Assembly (NCBI GenBank): GCA_947652605.1 | Contig: OX393582.1 | Span: 12,238,544 to 12,302,543, forward strand | Direction of reading: 5' to 3' | DNA: 64,000 bases | DNA from: Elmis aenea | Lineage: Eukaryota; Arthropoda; Insecta; Coleoptera; Elmidae | Shown: piece after piece, positions 45,197 through 56,209 of the stretch | Numbering within the stretch: the stretch's first letter is position 1 | How the letters are laid out: the number at the start of each line of letters is the position of its first letter | Position numbers and translations under genes: made by a program | Notes under the pieces: generated by a model | What the model saw: only the letters and a program-made list of their open reading frames with translations | The model's database searches: none | Told to the model about the DNA's origin: nothing

Positions 45197-45502
45197 CTAA
45201 CAGCGATAGAAATTGGAAAATATATACCGTTTCGCCATAAAACTCTGACGCGTCCGTCGTGACTCACCCTGTATAAAGATAGAGGTAAATGCTTTAGGAT
45301 AAAAACATCTCATAACCGTATTGTGCTGAAACGAAATACAAAAACGGTTTACAAAATACCCTACACCAGCCAACAAAACGGAGCGTTTCGTGGCACGCGT
45401 CCTGGTAGGGGTGGTGTTGGCGACGGCGTCACCTGTTTCGCTCTTCGTCAGTAGTGATCTCACCGTCGTGACGCTATCAGCAGACCTTATAATCCTGACC
45501 AC
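45197..45502 (-). other. GC-rich patch with open frames on both strands, unassigned
   Basis: The minus frame (101 codons, no ATG at its start) includes SVTTVRSLLTKSETGDAVAN; the plus frame in the same patch reads RFVARVLVGVVLATASPVSL, a hydrophobic stretch. The composition (about 50% GC at 45380-45490) differs sharply from the surroundings. Mariner-like ends (CACCCTGTATG, CACCCTGTATA) lie at 45143 and 45263, so it may be transposon-derived. Neither frame is supported. Confidence 0.25.
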
Positions 45503-45509
45503 TATACGG

Positions 45510-46830
45510 AATCCTTAAGAACTTTTCTTCTTCCGCAAGTACCGATGTATATTTAACATAAGTCCCCGCTACAATTTCAACAACCATTACAATTAAACCT
45601 AACTAATAACAAAGGAATCACTATAACCTGAAAATAAAATTTGTTTTTCGTTCATAATTACACAAAATATTTGCCATAACCGCTTTTTTTAATAACTAAC
45701 TTCGTGTACGCTAATAATACCGTTGAATAATTTGCTAACATGAACAAGCCATCACCACGGAAATAAAACTAAAATAAAAGTTAGTGCTGGTTTAGTTCTA
45801 AAAGAGTTGAGGACAGTGATTTTTGTGCTACGGATTACAATTTCCAGAGGCTTTCTTCTAAAGGCCAAAAGGGCGTAACTGGAGATATCAAAAGGTAAGC
45901 CAGGTCATGGGTTTATATCCCAGCAGACACTTTGATAAATGTGTTTCCATTTTGCCGCACGAATATTCTTTGATTGTGAATGAACCCAATTTTTCACTTC
46001 TAAAAGCGTTAGAAAGCAACTTTTTTTAAAAGATGCATTAAAAAGTGCTACATTACATTACGTTTTAGGTAGTTATCGAAAAAAAAATTGAGTTTTCAAT
46101 TATCTGTGTAAACAAATAGCACCAGTAGTTTTCAAAATATTTAAAGTGGTCCAAAAATCTCATGTAATTAATACAATTGCTAACACAACCATAACACAAT
46201 TTCTAAAAGTAAAATAAGAGAATCTAAGTTGTGTCAATAAACTTATATTCGTTTAATGTGCACACATATTTGTTTCTTTGTCGCTTGTCGACTAACGTAA
46301 ACTAAGACAATAATTTGACCACGTTTTGTGAATACTAACACTGCTTTTAGAAGCACTGTCACCAATTTGACTCTTGCGTCCGTCATCCGTAACAATTATT
46401 TGTATATTTTTAAATACCAGCGTAACGGTGTTTTATTTCTGCATTGAAATGCACGAGGGAAAAATCAGATTTAAAAAAAAAAACGAGCCAAAAAACTATT
46501 AATTTTAATAAAGCTACGACGCGACACAATTTTTTGCTCCAAATATTATGTCTATGTGCACAATCCATCCAAATTTTTAGCTCGCTGTTGATGATTTTGT
46601 TCAGCTAACGGTTTTTTCTGTAGAATATTTTTTCTACGAATTTAAAATTTCATTATAGAACGAAAGTTAATGTAAACGAACCAAATGACAAAATTATTAT
46701 GTATAAAGTATTAATTAATCATTTCATTTCCATACCGACACCACCACACTGACATTGACAGAAATAAAAGTATAACCTGCAAATGAAATATATTTAATAC
46801 AATTTTTTTCCCATTCTTAGGCTTTTATAT
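45510..46830. other. No firm gene; possible exon edge at 45893
   Basis: ATCAAAAG|GTAAGC at 45893 is a strong-looking donor preceded by a 37-codon open frame (DYNFQRLSSKGQKGVTGDIK), but there is no matching acceptor partner or domain. The rest is AT-rich. Confidence 0.25.
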
Positions 46831-46837
46831 ATATTTT

Positions 46838-48692
46838 TTTTTTAACTCCTATTTTACAAGCAATCTGCCCAAAGGCAATGAGCTCTCGTTGTGGCTTGTG
46901 ACATTTGTAACCTAGCTCCTGTGAGCGTTGCTACCTAAATATAAATATAAATTTTTATGTCTTATGTTATAATAATTTTCTGTTACTCTATACCATAGTA
47001 CTGGTTAGATCTGGGCAAAATCTGTTTATTAGGTCTGAGGGTGACCACCTCTTAAGCCGTCTTGCTTTATCGCACTGCACAAATACCTGATTGGCTAGCA
47101 CATTGGGGTGCACTGTAACTCTATCACGGTATTTTTTGCTGAACTGCACAATCACTTCCTTAATCGAGGTAATTGGGATATCCCGTTGAATGACGCGGTT
47201 GGGTATGTAGTACGGTGCATTGACTATGGCGCGTAGTACCTTATTTTGAAACCTTTGCAGTATCTCGATGTTGGATTGGCTGGCGGCTCCCCAAAGTTGT
47301 ATACCGTATGACCATATGGGCTTGAGGATGGATTTGTACAGTAGTATCTTGTTATCTAAGGACAGTTGAGATTTACGCCCAATAAGCCAGTACATACTGC
47401 CAAATTTCAGCCCTAGTTGTTTACGTTTGGTAAATATATGTTTCCTCCAGGTGAGCCGTCGGTCCAAGTGCATGCCCAGGTATTTGGCATCATCAGCTTG
47501 GGGGAGTTGGCAGTTATTAATTTGGATTGGTGGGCACGTTTCTTTCCTCATTGTGAATGTAACATGCCTAGACTTTGACTCATTTACTTTAATTCGCCAC
47601 ATTTTTAGCCAGTCTTGTATTTTGTTTAGGCTGTTCTGCAGGTTCCTCGTTGCCGATGTTGGATCGATGTTTGATGCGAGGATAGCTGTGTCGTCCGCGA
47701 ATGTTGCCGTAGTTGTTAATCTTGTCGTAGGCAAGTCTGCTGTATATATTAGGTATAACACAGGACCAAGGACACTTCCCTGCGGAACACCCGATTTGAT
47801 GGGAAAAAGGTCGGAGTAGTCGTTGTTATGTTTTACAAGGAAGTGTCTGTTGGCGAGGTACGACTGGAGGAGTTGAAAGTGGGGGAGTGGTAGGTACATC
47901 TTCAGTTTGTAGTGGAGGCCTGTGTGCCACACTTTGTCGAACGCCTGTGCTATATCCAAGAATGCCGCTGAGCAGTATCTTTTTGCATTAAGGTCACCAT
48001 TTATTTTGTTTACCAGCCTATGGACTTGTTCTATAGTGCCGTGCTTATTGCGGAACCCAAACTGATGTTGTGGTAAAATTTTCCTTTCGTCCAAAACTAG
48101 TTTTAGCCTTTTAATGTAAATTTTTTCAAAGACCTTAGAGAGAATTGGTAGTAAACTTATTGGTCTATACGAGGCAGGTTCTTCTGGTTTTTTCCCTGGT
48201 TTAAGGATTAGAATTATCTGAGCCACTTTCCAATTATTAGGAAAATAGTTTAATCGCAGTATCGCGTTGAAAATGAAAGTAATAAATTTGTAGCACTTAT
48301 CAGATAATTCTTGTAAAACTTTGCCAGTGATCAGGTCGTATCCAGGTGCTTTTTTGTTGTTGATATCTCTCATTGTGTTTACTACCTCTTTGGTCTTGAG
48401 TTTGTTGTGGGGTAGGTCCATTTGGAAGGGGGTTTCAAGATAATCTTTTATAGACTTTTCTGCTTCTGGAGAAACTTCTGAGGGAAACGGTTCGAACACT
48501 TTTTGTAGATGGTTAGCGAATGCATCAGTTTTTTCTTTGTCGTTTCTTGCCCATTTATTATTATTAATTTTGATAGGAGGATTTATGTTGCTGTGGCCTT
48601 TTCAGTTTTCGTGTTGTTCTCCAGAGTGAATAATCAGTTGCTTCAGTGGCTAATAAGCTTTCTAGATAATCTTGGATGCCTCGGTTTTTAAA
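46838..48692 (-). mobile_element. Jockey-type LINE, 5'-truncated
   Basis: The minus-strand LINE runs from about 48692 (5' truncation point, after an A-rich flank) through ORF2 to a ~140-base 3'UTR and a poly-A tail (T run at 46838-46847). The endonuclease domain is missing. A frameshift near 48600 disrupts the first retained codons; downstream the frame is open. Confidence 0.9.
46988..48499 (-). pseudogene. Jockey-clade LINE reverse transcriptase ORF2, N-terminally truncated
   Basis: 503 uninterrupted codons (open upstream to about 48605). RT blocks in order: NNKKAPGYDLITGKVLQEL (block 1), KPGKKPEEPASYRPISLLP (block 2), QHQFGFRNKHGTIEQVHRL (block 2a), CSAAFLDIAQAFDKVWHTGL (A, catalytic Asp), IKSGVPQGSVLGPVLYLIY (B), ATFADDTAILA (C, FADD with both Asp residues), then KYLGMHLDRRLTWRKHI (E). 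The C-terminal tail, to about residue 500, is that of Jockey-clade ORF2, without RNase H. Codons are intact across the whole RT, so this copy decayed little, but it lacks the APE endonuclease and ORF1. It starts with GTG because the true start is lost. Confidence 0.92.
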
Positions 48693-48699
48693 AAAAATT

Positions 48700-49485
48700 G
48701 ACGCAGTTAAACCACCTTAGTTTCTTCGATTGAGCCGGTTCATTCGAAGAAACCATTGGTGGTACATAAAAGTTTGCACATACCTCTAACCAAATTTTTT
48801 GTATGTAACTGATAGTTATATGTATAGACGTAGCTCGAAAATGATCATTTTTAATAAAACTCACCTGCTTGTTTGCAGTTCCCTTAGCAAAGATGCTAAA
48901 ATATTATAGCAATAGCCACGAAATTTGAAAAATAGGTTTTGTAGCAGTAATACATTACTGCAATTATAGCCTTTTTTTAATAAATACCCTTATGAGGGCG
49001 CAATTAAAGCATCTGTGGTCTATAGGTGATCGTTAGGTTACTAGTAGTGTCTAAAATAACTGTGGTCCATTTGAAGTGACTGTACAGTCCCGGCAACGTT
49101 TCCCTAATAAATATTTCATTTTGCCAAATTAATTACCTGGTTGAAATTTTCGGATTAGCGGAAAAATTTCCCCCGCGGGGTCGCAACCAGTATACTCGCT
49201 TGCTGTTTTTAAAAGCAACAACAATTATCTGAACGTTCAAATCTTTATTTTAGATGTTAAATCGGTATTCTGATAATGCTGTAGGAACTAAATGTTAGGC
49301 ACTAACTACTTACATTCTGCTTCGAGTAAAAGCCTTTTAATAATAACAATTTGCTTTGACGCACGTGAATTGCGTCTTTTAGAGTTAATTAAAGGTGTTA
49401 ATACATACCAAAGAACGCTATAATGTTGTTTATATTACAGTGCATGTTTTGATGAAGCTTTGAATTTATTTTGCGGAGCTATTTG
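48700..49485. other. No gene seen
   Basis: Unique DNA with a possible fragment of the 40099-type MITE end near 49086 (CAGTCCCGGCAACG). Confidence 0.4.
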
Positions 49486-49488
49486 ACA

Positions 49489-51582
49489 TACAGGGTGAGG
49501 CATCACTTATGACACCCCCACTTATTTTGTTATTGGAAAGAATTATCAAAAAAAGTTTTAAATAAAAGTTGTTTGATGTAGTATTTCCCAAAATATTGTC
49601 ATGTCAAATTTCGTTTTTCTTTTGTTTTTTTAGGAGTTACGGCGCCATATTTGTTTTTTTTTAATGGCACCATACACATTTTTTTATACGGTTAGAAAGA
49701 CATTTTCTTTCTCTTTTCAACGCACTAAAACTTTTTTACCCTTACATAACAAAATTTTTAAGAAAATCGCAAAAGAACAATTTTTTATGAAACTTGTTTT
49801 AAAAGCGTACTCTATTAATTAATTTACATTAGTAGGCTTTGAAAATGATACTGACAGCGTACCGGTGGGTTCGAGACTATTATTAGACAAAAGTGACATT
49901 GGGTTCGAGGCTATTATTTAGTCATACATGAAGCGTGTTGTTGTCCGTTGACTGTAAATGTCGTTTAACGTATTTAATAAAGTATTTTTGTACATCTTAT
50001 GTATTTTATAGTAAATAGACGCCCACAATACAAATTGGTAATGAATTTAAAAAGAAATTTAATTAGGGTACAACGGTAAACACTAAACTACTATAATAAA
50101 TGTTCAAAATGGTGTCCTTCCTGCTGAAAACATTTTTGTACGCGTTTTTCAAACGAATTTACTGCACTAGAGCCCTTGTTTTCATTATTAATTGTTTGAA
50201 ATGCTTCGCGTATTGTATTTTTCATATCTTCAACAGTGGTAGGTGGCGTTTGATAAACAATTTGTTGCACTGTACCCCAAACAAAAAAGTCCATAATTGT
50301 TAAATCGGGGCTACGTGGCGGCCAGCTAACTGGTCCATTGCGTCCAATCCAACGATTCTCAAAATGGTTATTCAACACGTTTCTTGCAATTTGACTGTGC
50401 CCCATCGTGTTGAAACCACATGTTGGCCCGTACGTTTAATGGAACATTTTCTAATAGGCCCGGTAATTCGTATTCTAGAAATTCCGAATAAACTACTCCG
50501 GTCAAGTTAGTGTCGAAGAAATGCGGTCCAATCAACAAATTGCCGATAAAACCACCCCATACATTTACTGACCAACGACGCTCTGTTGCATTTTCACGCA
50601 TCCAATGTGGATTCACTGGTGACCAATAATGTAAATTGTGTTTATTTACATGTCCTGAATTCTTAAAAGTACATTCGTCAGTAAAAAGGACGAATTTAAA
50701 AAAAATATTATCTTCTGCAATTCGTTGTTCAGCCCATCTACAAAACATCATCCTGTTTTCAAAATCTTGTCCATAAATTTCTTGATGTAACGAGATGTGG
50801 TACGGATGAAGTTTATGTTTATGTAACATTCTTAGGACACTACGTTGACTAATACCACTTTCTCGAGATATGTCTCTACTGCTAATATGGGGATTATTTT
50901 CAATGGCTGCTAATATCGCAATTTCATTATTTTCATTGACTACTTTACCATGTACAACCTTTTTATCCTTAATATCCAGACTTCCAGTATCCTGTAACGA
51001 TTTCAGTAATCTTTTGAATATCTTCTTTGTAGGATGCCGCTTTTCCGGAAATCTTCCTGCATAACACCGAACCGCTTCCGTTGCATTTCTGTGACATTCA
51101 CCAAATATCAATAACATTTCTATTTTTTCTGCACGAGAAAACGAAAAAGGCATTTTAAAAAAGTATTAAACACAAAACTGTCAAACTATGATCAAATTGT
51201 GACATTACATACATTTTTTTTTTTTTTGCAAAGCCTACTAATTAATTTATGATCAATGTTTAACAAAAACAACTATATTGTAGAAATTCTTTTGCTTGCG
51301 ATTTTCTTAAAAATTTTGTTATGTAAGGGTATAAAAGTTTTAGTGCGTTGAAAAGAGAAAAAAAATGTCTTTCTAACCGTATAAAAAAATGTGTATGGTA
51401 CCATTTAAAAAAAAAACAAATATGGCGCCGTAACTCCTAAAAAAACAAAAGAAAAACGAAATTTGACATGACAATAATTTGGGAAATACTGTATCAAACA
51501 ACTTTTATTTGAAACTTTTTTTGATAATTCTTTCTAATAACAAAATAAGTGGGGGTGTCATAAGTGATGCCTTACCCTGTAT
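49489..51582. mobile_element. Mariner-like element M1, full length, ~350-bp TIRs
   Basis: TA at both ends; the left end TACAGGGTGAGGCATCACTT is mirrored by AAGTGATGCCTTACCCTGTA at 51580. The TIRs run about 49490-49840 and 51225-51580 and both contain ATGGCGCC-containing blocks and CTTACATAACAAAATTTTTA. One transposase gene lies between, on the minus strand. Solo TIRs of the same family lie at 1612-1950 and 21757-21890. Such long TIRs are unusual for classical mariners (about 30 bp). Confidence 0.93.
50091..51153 (-). pseudogene. Mariner-like transposase (DUF4817 + DDE), one frameshift
   Basis: ATG at 51153. Residues 1-40 form the DUF4817 helix-turn-helix (KIEMLLIFGECHRNATEAVR then RFPEKRHP), followed by a second HTH (NPHISSRDISRESGISQRSV). 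The DDE core reads FVLFTDECTFKNSG (first Asp), RRWSVNVWGGFIG, and MWFQHDGAQS (second Asp). A frameshift at 50395-50405 follows; the next frame continues HSQIARNVLNN, GPVSWPPRSPDLTIMDFFVW (third Asp) and ends EGHHFEHLL at 50091. All three catalytic Asp are present. A single indel separates it from an intact ~345-residue enzyme. Confidence 0.93.
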
Positions 51583-51589
51583 ACATACT

Positions 51590-53275
51590 TGACGCTCTGA
51601 AATCATATATAAGCAAACATAAACATTTTATTACTTTAATAATCACAGCTGCGGATTAAACAAGCTTTTGTTATTTTAAATAATGAACAAAGTTTACAAT
51701 AAACTACAAACTAAAAAGATAAATAATTGTTCAATGTTGTTTGTTGATTAATAGATGTGACCAAAATGTTGGCAACAGTACATCAGTAAAGCTCTGTAAC
51801 TTCTTTATTTTAAAAGATGGATTTTTGTAAATATTACAATATATTTAGTGGTTGTTTTTTTTTTCTACAGACAAGATTTTAATATAAATAATTGTTAGAA
51901 GGACAAATTAAAATTTAAAATTTTTATTGAAGTTTTAGTCCTAATAATGTTAATTGCATAATTTTAAAACCCTATTTATTATTATCTTTTGTGACTAGTT
52001 TTTAAGAGAAACTTTCGTTTAAAAAAAGCAAATAGATCAATCAAACTACCCTATAAAAAGTATTGTTCCAGCACTTCTTCATAAGTATTTATTAATATAA
52101 GTAAGGTGCGTATAATACACAAAGACGTATAAAGGATATTAACTGAGAGTATTGTACATAGGACTTCTTCATGAAAAATTAAAAAGTTTCAAATATTGGC
52201 TCCCCTGACTATTTTACGACAAAAATGTACATATAAAAGTGGTTCAGAATCAAAAACTGCGTGAAATTTTTTGCTTGTATTTTTAAATGGTTAATATTTC
52301 CCCTTCCTTTGAGAAAACTTATATAATATCGCGGTTATATTAAATTTTTATAAGTAGTTTTCATTTTTTAAATTGTGTGTTCAAACATATAGGGGGCTTC
52401 GTAAGAGAAAATATTGATCAGGTCAAGAAAAATTAAGTACATTCCAAATTTAATACCTACATATCACCATACTTAAAATTTGACTAAAAACTCCAAAAGC
52501 TTATGACTTTAAATAAATTCTTACAACGCTGTTCTATAGGCTTATAATATTCATCAAAGTTTATTGTTTGTAATAATTATTGCATATAGTTATGTGAAAA
52601 GAAAATTACTTTAAACCAACATTACTCTACTTCTTTTTTTCACTTACTTTAACTAAACTGCTAGAAAAGTATCCAACCTAATAGGAAGATAAATTAATAT
52701 TGATTGATTAAGAAAACTATCAAACTTCAATAAATACACTAACTGCAAGTTGAGGTTCTAACCAATTTTCATTTCATTTCATAATAGCCACGCTAAACTG
52801 TTCGAAATAACTATCCATTCGTTTTGAAAAAAGACCGTTTGTTGAATGTATCAGATTAGCCGTCCGCCCGTTGCATGTCTAAAAGTTGTTTTCAAGTAGA
52901 CGCAGTTCTACGTCCAACACGAAAGGACTTAAACGGTCGGTAGCTTGTCACCTTACCTACCGAATTTATTTATAGGTCATTTGCAGACAGATTTTACAAC
53001 GTATCGAAATAATTAACGCAAACATGAAAACCGCATGTCTGCACCAGAAACTGAAAATTCTTAAGAAATAGCGAACTGAACAAAGATGTCACGATCGCAA
53101 TGCGATAACTATTATGTGTTTTGTATTTAGCTTTAGTAGTTCATTGTGCTGAAATCGATATTTTTGAACTGTAATGGAGTAGCGGTGTACCTAATTTTTC
53201 CCTTTTTAATAGATTAAATGGCTGTAATTATACAATAACCTTCAACAATTTTTTTTTTACACATGTATGTATAGT
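51590..53275. other. Unique DNA, no gene seen; GC-richer patch 52850-53130
   Basis: The patch (CCGTCCGCCCGTTGCATG, AGACGCAGTTCTACGTCC) carries no long frame. It could be a promoter or untranslated exon of a neighbouring gene. No transposon signature in this 1.7 kb. Confidence 0.35.
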
Positions 53276-53282
53276 ACTATTA

Positions 53283-53420
53283 TACAGGGTGTTTCAGGAG
53301 AAATAGTAAATATTTCAGGTGTTGGTAGTATGGACCATTTTGAGTTAAACAGTTCAGATAAATTAATATGTGTTCAATTCTCAAGGGTTAGGAAGGTATA
53401 GCTGTTTGAATGTTAACCTT
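53283..53420. repeat. Solo mariner-like terminus
   Basis: TATACAGGGTGTTTCAGGAG begins a segment with no matching opposite end before the LINE at 53725. Confidence 0.4.
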
Positions 53421-53724
53421 AAAAACCTTACAAAAGGTTGATTATTGCATTTATTATTTAAATTATAAAACACACGAATAATTAGCAAAGTTTAAAGTTG
53501 ATGTTCAAAAATCCCACCACCAACTTCCTGTAAAAAATTACAGAAAATTGTATTTTATTAATATGAGTAGGGCGAATTCGGAAAATATCATTTGTTTATG
53601 TATAAATGTTAAAATGTTTTATCAAAGTTCAACTATTATTTCCAGCTTTTGCAATTTTAAGTAACAAAATGCTGCGGTTGAATTGAAAATTTTATAGTCT
53701 ATTTATTAATAGGAATACTCAAAA

Positions 53725-54824
53725 TGTACAGGAAAAGATCTACTTTTCATAGATCTTACAAAAGCCTACGATAACGTGCCTGTCCAGGAGTTATGGAAAG
53801 CATTAAAAAATACAAACATCCAAGAACTATACAGAGACACTAAAATTAAAATTGGAAGATCGACATCGAAAGGATTTGATACATCAAAAGGACTAAACAA
53901 GTTAGTATGCTGCTTGTCCCCGACATTATTTAAAATATTCATTAAACACTCCTTGAGAACATGGAAAAAATGCAAGGGCATGGGGATAAATATAGCAGAA
54001 AGCAATAGGTACCTATATACACGCTCCAATTTGCGGACTACTAGGTGCTTATAGTTAGCCCAAGATAAGGATGACCTCCAATACATGACAAGGAAAATTA
54101 AAGAAGCATACGAAAAGGCGGAGCTCTCAATGAATATGGAGAAAACTAATTACCTTTGTATTGGGAGAGAATCCGATAACCTAGAATTAGAAAGAGGAGA
54201 CTAAATATCTAAATGCAATGGCTACCAATATCTGGGTGTCAAAATTCAAGATGATGAAAAAGATGAAAAAGAAATTCGACAACAAATAGGACAGGAGGAA
54301 GAAGAGGCATCAAAAGGCTAAATGGAATATGGTGGAGTAAAGAAATAAAAGGAAGACAAAATACAGCATAAGTATACAACACAGTTATTAAGTATGGTAT
54401 TGTATGGAGCAAAAGCATGGAGGTGGACAGAAGCAGATAAAAGTAAGGCTGGAAAGCTCTGGAGATGGATGCCCTATGTAGATCATGTAGAATCTCTAGG
54501 CTAGATCGAGTACCGAACACAACAATTAAAGAACTATTCGAACTGAGGGAAAATATAATACAAGAGGCAGAAAGACGACAATTAATTTGGTACGGACATG
54601 TAAGAAGGATGGTAGACCACCGACTGCCAAAAGTAACGCTTTACTGGATCCCTCCTGAAAGGAGAAAACGAGGCAAACCCAGGAAGACATGGAACGAGGG
54701 CATTCAGAGAGCTATAAGCGAAAGAAATCTGCAAGAGGACCAGTGGCAAGATAGAAAGGGGTGGAGGACAGTCTGGGAATCAGACAGCGCCGACAAACGC
54801 TATAGAACCGATTTTAATATCTAA
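53725..54824 (+). pseudogene. LINE ORF2 relic (RT and 3' end), plus strand
   Basis: Starts inside RT block A: LLFIDLTKAYDNVPVQELWK (about 53740-53800), then a CCLSPTLFKIFI block, lysine-rich debris with frame changes, and a well-kept C-terminus: MDALCRSCRISRLDRVPN, EAERRQLIWYGHVRRM, RKRGKPRKTWNEGIQRAI and DRKGWRTVWESDSADKRY to TAA at 54823. The IWYGHVRRM...GKPRKTW...W tail is typical of RTE/Jockey-like insect LINEs. Several stops and frameshifts lie between the blocks. Confidence 0.8.
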
Positions 54825-54829
54825 ACTCA

Positions 54830-55025
54830 AAATGGGCATCAGTGAGAATCACAAAGTTGAAGATTGTCTAAAAACGTTTAATGAAACTTAAGAAACCTAA
54901 GATGTAGTACAATTTTTTGCGTCGAATATCGTAAAAATACTTATTTTTGTAAAAATGACATACAAAATCAAAAAATATTGATAAATTAACTAACACATCG
55001 GATTTTTTATGTGTTTAATTTCAGA
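54830..55025. other. Spacer between two LINE 3' ends
   Basis: About 200 bases between tail-to-tail LINE copies; no coding sequence. Confidence 0.5.
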
Positions 55026-55030
55026 GCACT

Positions 55031-55249
55031 TCAAGTTATATTCTTCTTCTTCTTAATCGGTTCCTCTTGTACCTTTCGGTGTCGAGGTATGCTTTTCCAT
55101 TCCTGCGTTATGTTTCTCCACTCCTTCCCATCGTTAGCTAATTGTGGCACATCTCTCCAGCTGACTCCTTTTTCTTCTAGTTTCTTCCTCACTTCTTTTT
55201 CCCATTTTATTCTTGGTCTTCCTCTATTTCTTTTTCTCTCTATCTGCAT
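55031..55249 (-). pseudogene. LINE ORF2 C-terminal tail
   Basis: RKRNRGRPRIKWEKEVRKKL, EEKGVSWRDVPQLANDGKEW and RNITQEW form the usual post-RT tail (GRPRxxW...DRxxWR). It is joined directly to the endonuclease fragment, showing that the RT between them was deleted. Confidence 0.75.
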
Positions 55250-55575
55250 TTTCCATCATATTTTATTAATATATGCCCTTTGTCGAGCTTTACTATTCCT
55301 TTCCCTTTTTTCTTCGTTTCCATTAATCTTAATATTACTAATTTTCTATTGTCGAATTCCTCTACTAATTCTACTTCTTTACCTTGTATGCTTGTTGTAT
55401 TCCATGTTCCTATATTTACTGTCCCTTTTCGTTGCTCATTGTCATTTATATTCCTAATGTTTCCGCTTGGGGTACTCATGTGGGAATTCCAGATTACCCC
55501 ATCTTTAAACTGGCTTGTTGGTTTTTTGAATCCGAGTGTTTGTTTTCCCTTCTTTCTTGCCAATTTCTGTTCCAC
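55240..55575 (-). pseudogene. LINE ORF2 endonuclease start, truncated
   Basis: The minus frame reads NIGTWNTTSIQGKEVELVEE, NRKLVILRLMETKKKGKGI and VKLDKGHILIKYDGK. The TWN...(L/S)ETK...G pattern is the beginning of the APE-type endonuclease (Asn and Glu of the active site). After about 110 codons it stops at the internal deletion joint near 55250. Confidence 0.75.
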
Positions 55576-56116
55576 TCCATCCCATGTATGTAGTTGGTCG
55601 TGTACAGTTTTCTCCCTTTTTGCTTTTGTTTTTCATTACCTCTAAGTTTTGCCTGCCGTTATCTAGTCTAGCTATTATGACTTTTTGCACCGGCTTTTTT
55701 CCCACCTTATACGATTCTGTCACGTCAACTTTTGCTCCAATCTCCTTCCAAATTAATTCTTGCACTCCTTCAAGTTTTTCTTGCTGTGTGTTTATACCTT
55801 TTACTATGTTGTTTATTTTCCTTTCTTTTTCTTGTGCTTCCGGTCTGTCTTCTAATCTTTTAATTCTCTTTTGCATGCCCTGTTTTTCCTCTTCCCCTTT
55901 TTCTTCTCTCTCTATCATTTTCTCAGTAAGTTTCCTTATTTGTTCATTGCACTCATTAAAACCTTCTCTCAACTCCTTCCTAATGCTCTCCAACATAGCT
56001 TTTACCTCCTCCATATTACTGTCCGGTTTTATTTCTGTTCTCTCTTGATTGTTAAAAATGTGCAGTGTTGCTGTCAAAGAATTTGGCCATTTATTACACA
56101 CTATTAGATCGTTCAC
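55505..56116 (-). pseudogene. LINE ORF1 (coiled-coil protein)
   Basis: About 200 codons: an N-terminal acidic part, then a long coiled coil (MLESIRKELREGFNECNEQI, RKLTEKMIEREEKGEEEKQG, MQKRIKRLEDRPEAQ), then GAKVDVTESYKVGKKPVQKV and IIARLDNGRQNLEVMKNKSK, which fits the single-stranded nucleic-acid-binding C-terminal part of LINE ORF1-like proteins. The predicted role is packaging of LINE RNA. The reading is largely uninterrupted to about 55570, where the frame passes into ORF2 sequence. Confidence 0.7.
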
Positions 56117-56209
56117 TTATAGTAACCGCACTCGTTTATAGTTGACGCGCTGCACTAGATTATAGCCGTGGGTCAATTACCTACGTTTCGCGCTCTCAGC
56201 GTTTCCCTT

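Larger units (their letters stand above)
55031..56200 (-). mobile_element. LINE with large internal deletion, minus strand
   Basis: Reading the minus strand: a 5' region to about 56200, ORF1 (56116 to about 55520), the start of the ORF2 endonuclease (55575-55260), then directly the ORF2 C-terminus (55249-55031) and a (GAA)n-type tail (TTCTTCTTCTT at 55041). All of the reverse transcriptase is gone, leaving about 1.1 kb. Confidence 0.8.

Noticed and set aside
47427..47819. 130-codon plus frame opposite the Jockey reverse transcriptase
   Set aside because: Antisense shadow of a well-defined RT domain.
49850..49920. tRNA-like TTCGA motifs (GTGGGTTCGAGACTATT and a near copy)
   Set aside because: No cloverleaf can be drawn around either; they are a short local duplication beside the mariner TIR.
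55011..56107. Several Phe/Leu/Ser-rich plus frames (148, 121, 170 codons)
   Set aside because: Antisense shadows of Lys/Glu-rich LINE ORF1 and endonuclease codons on the minus strand.
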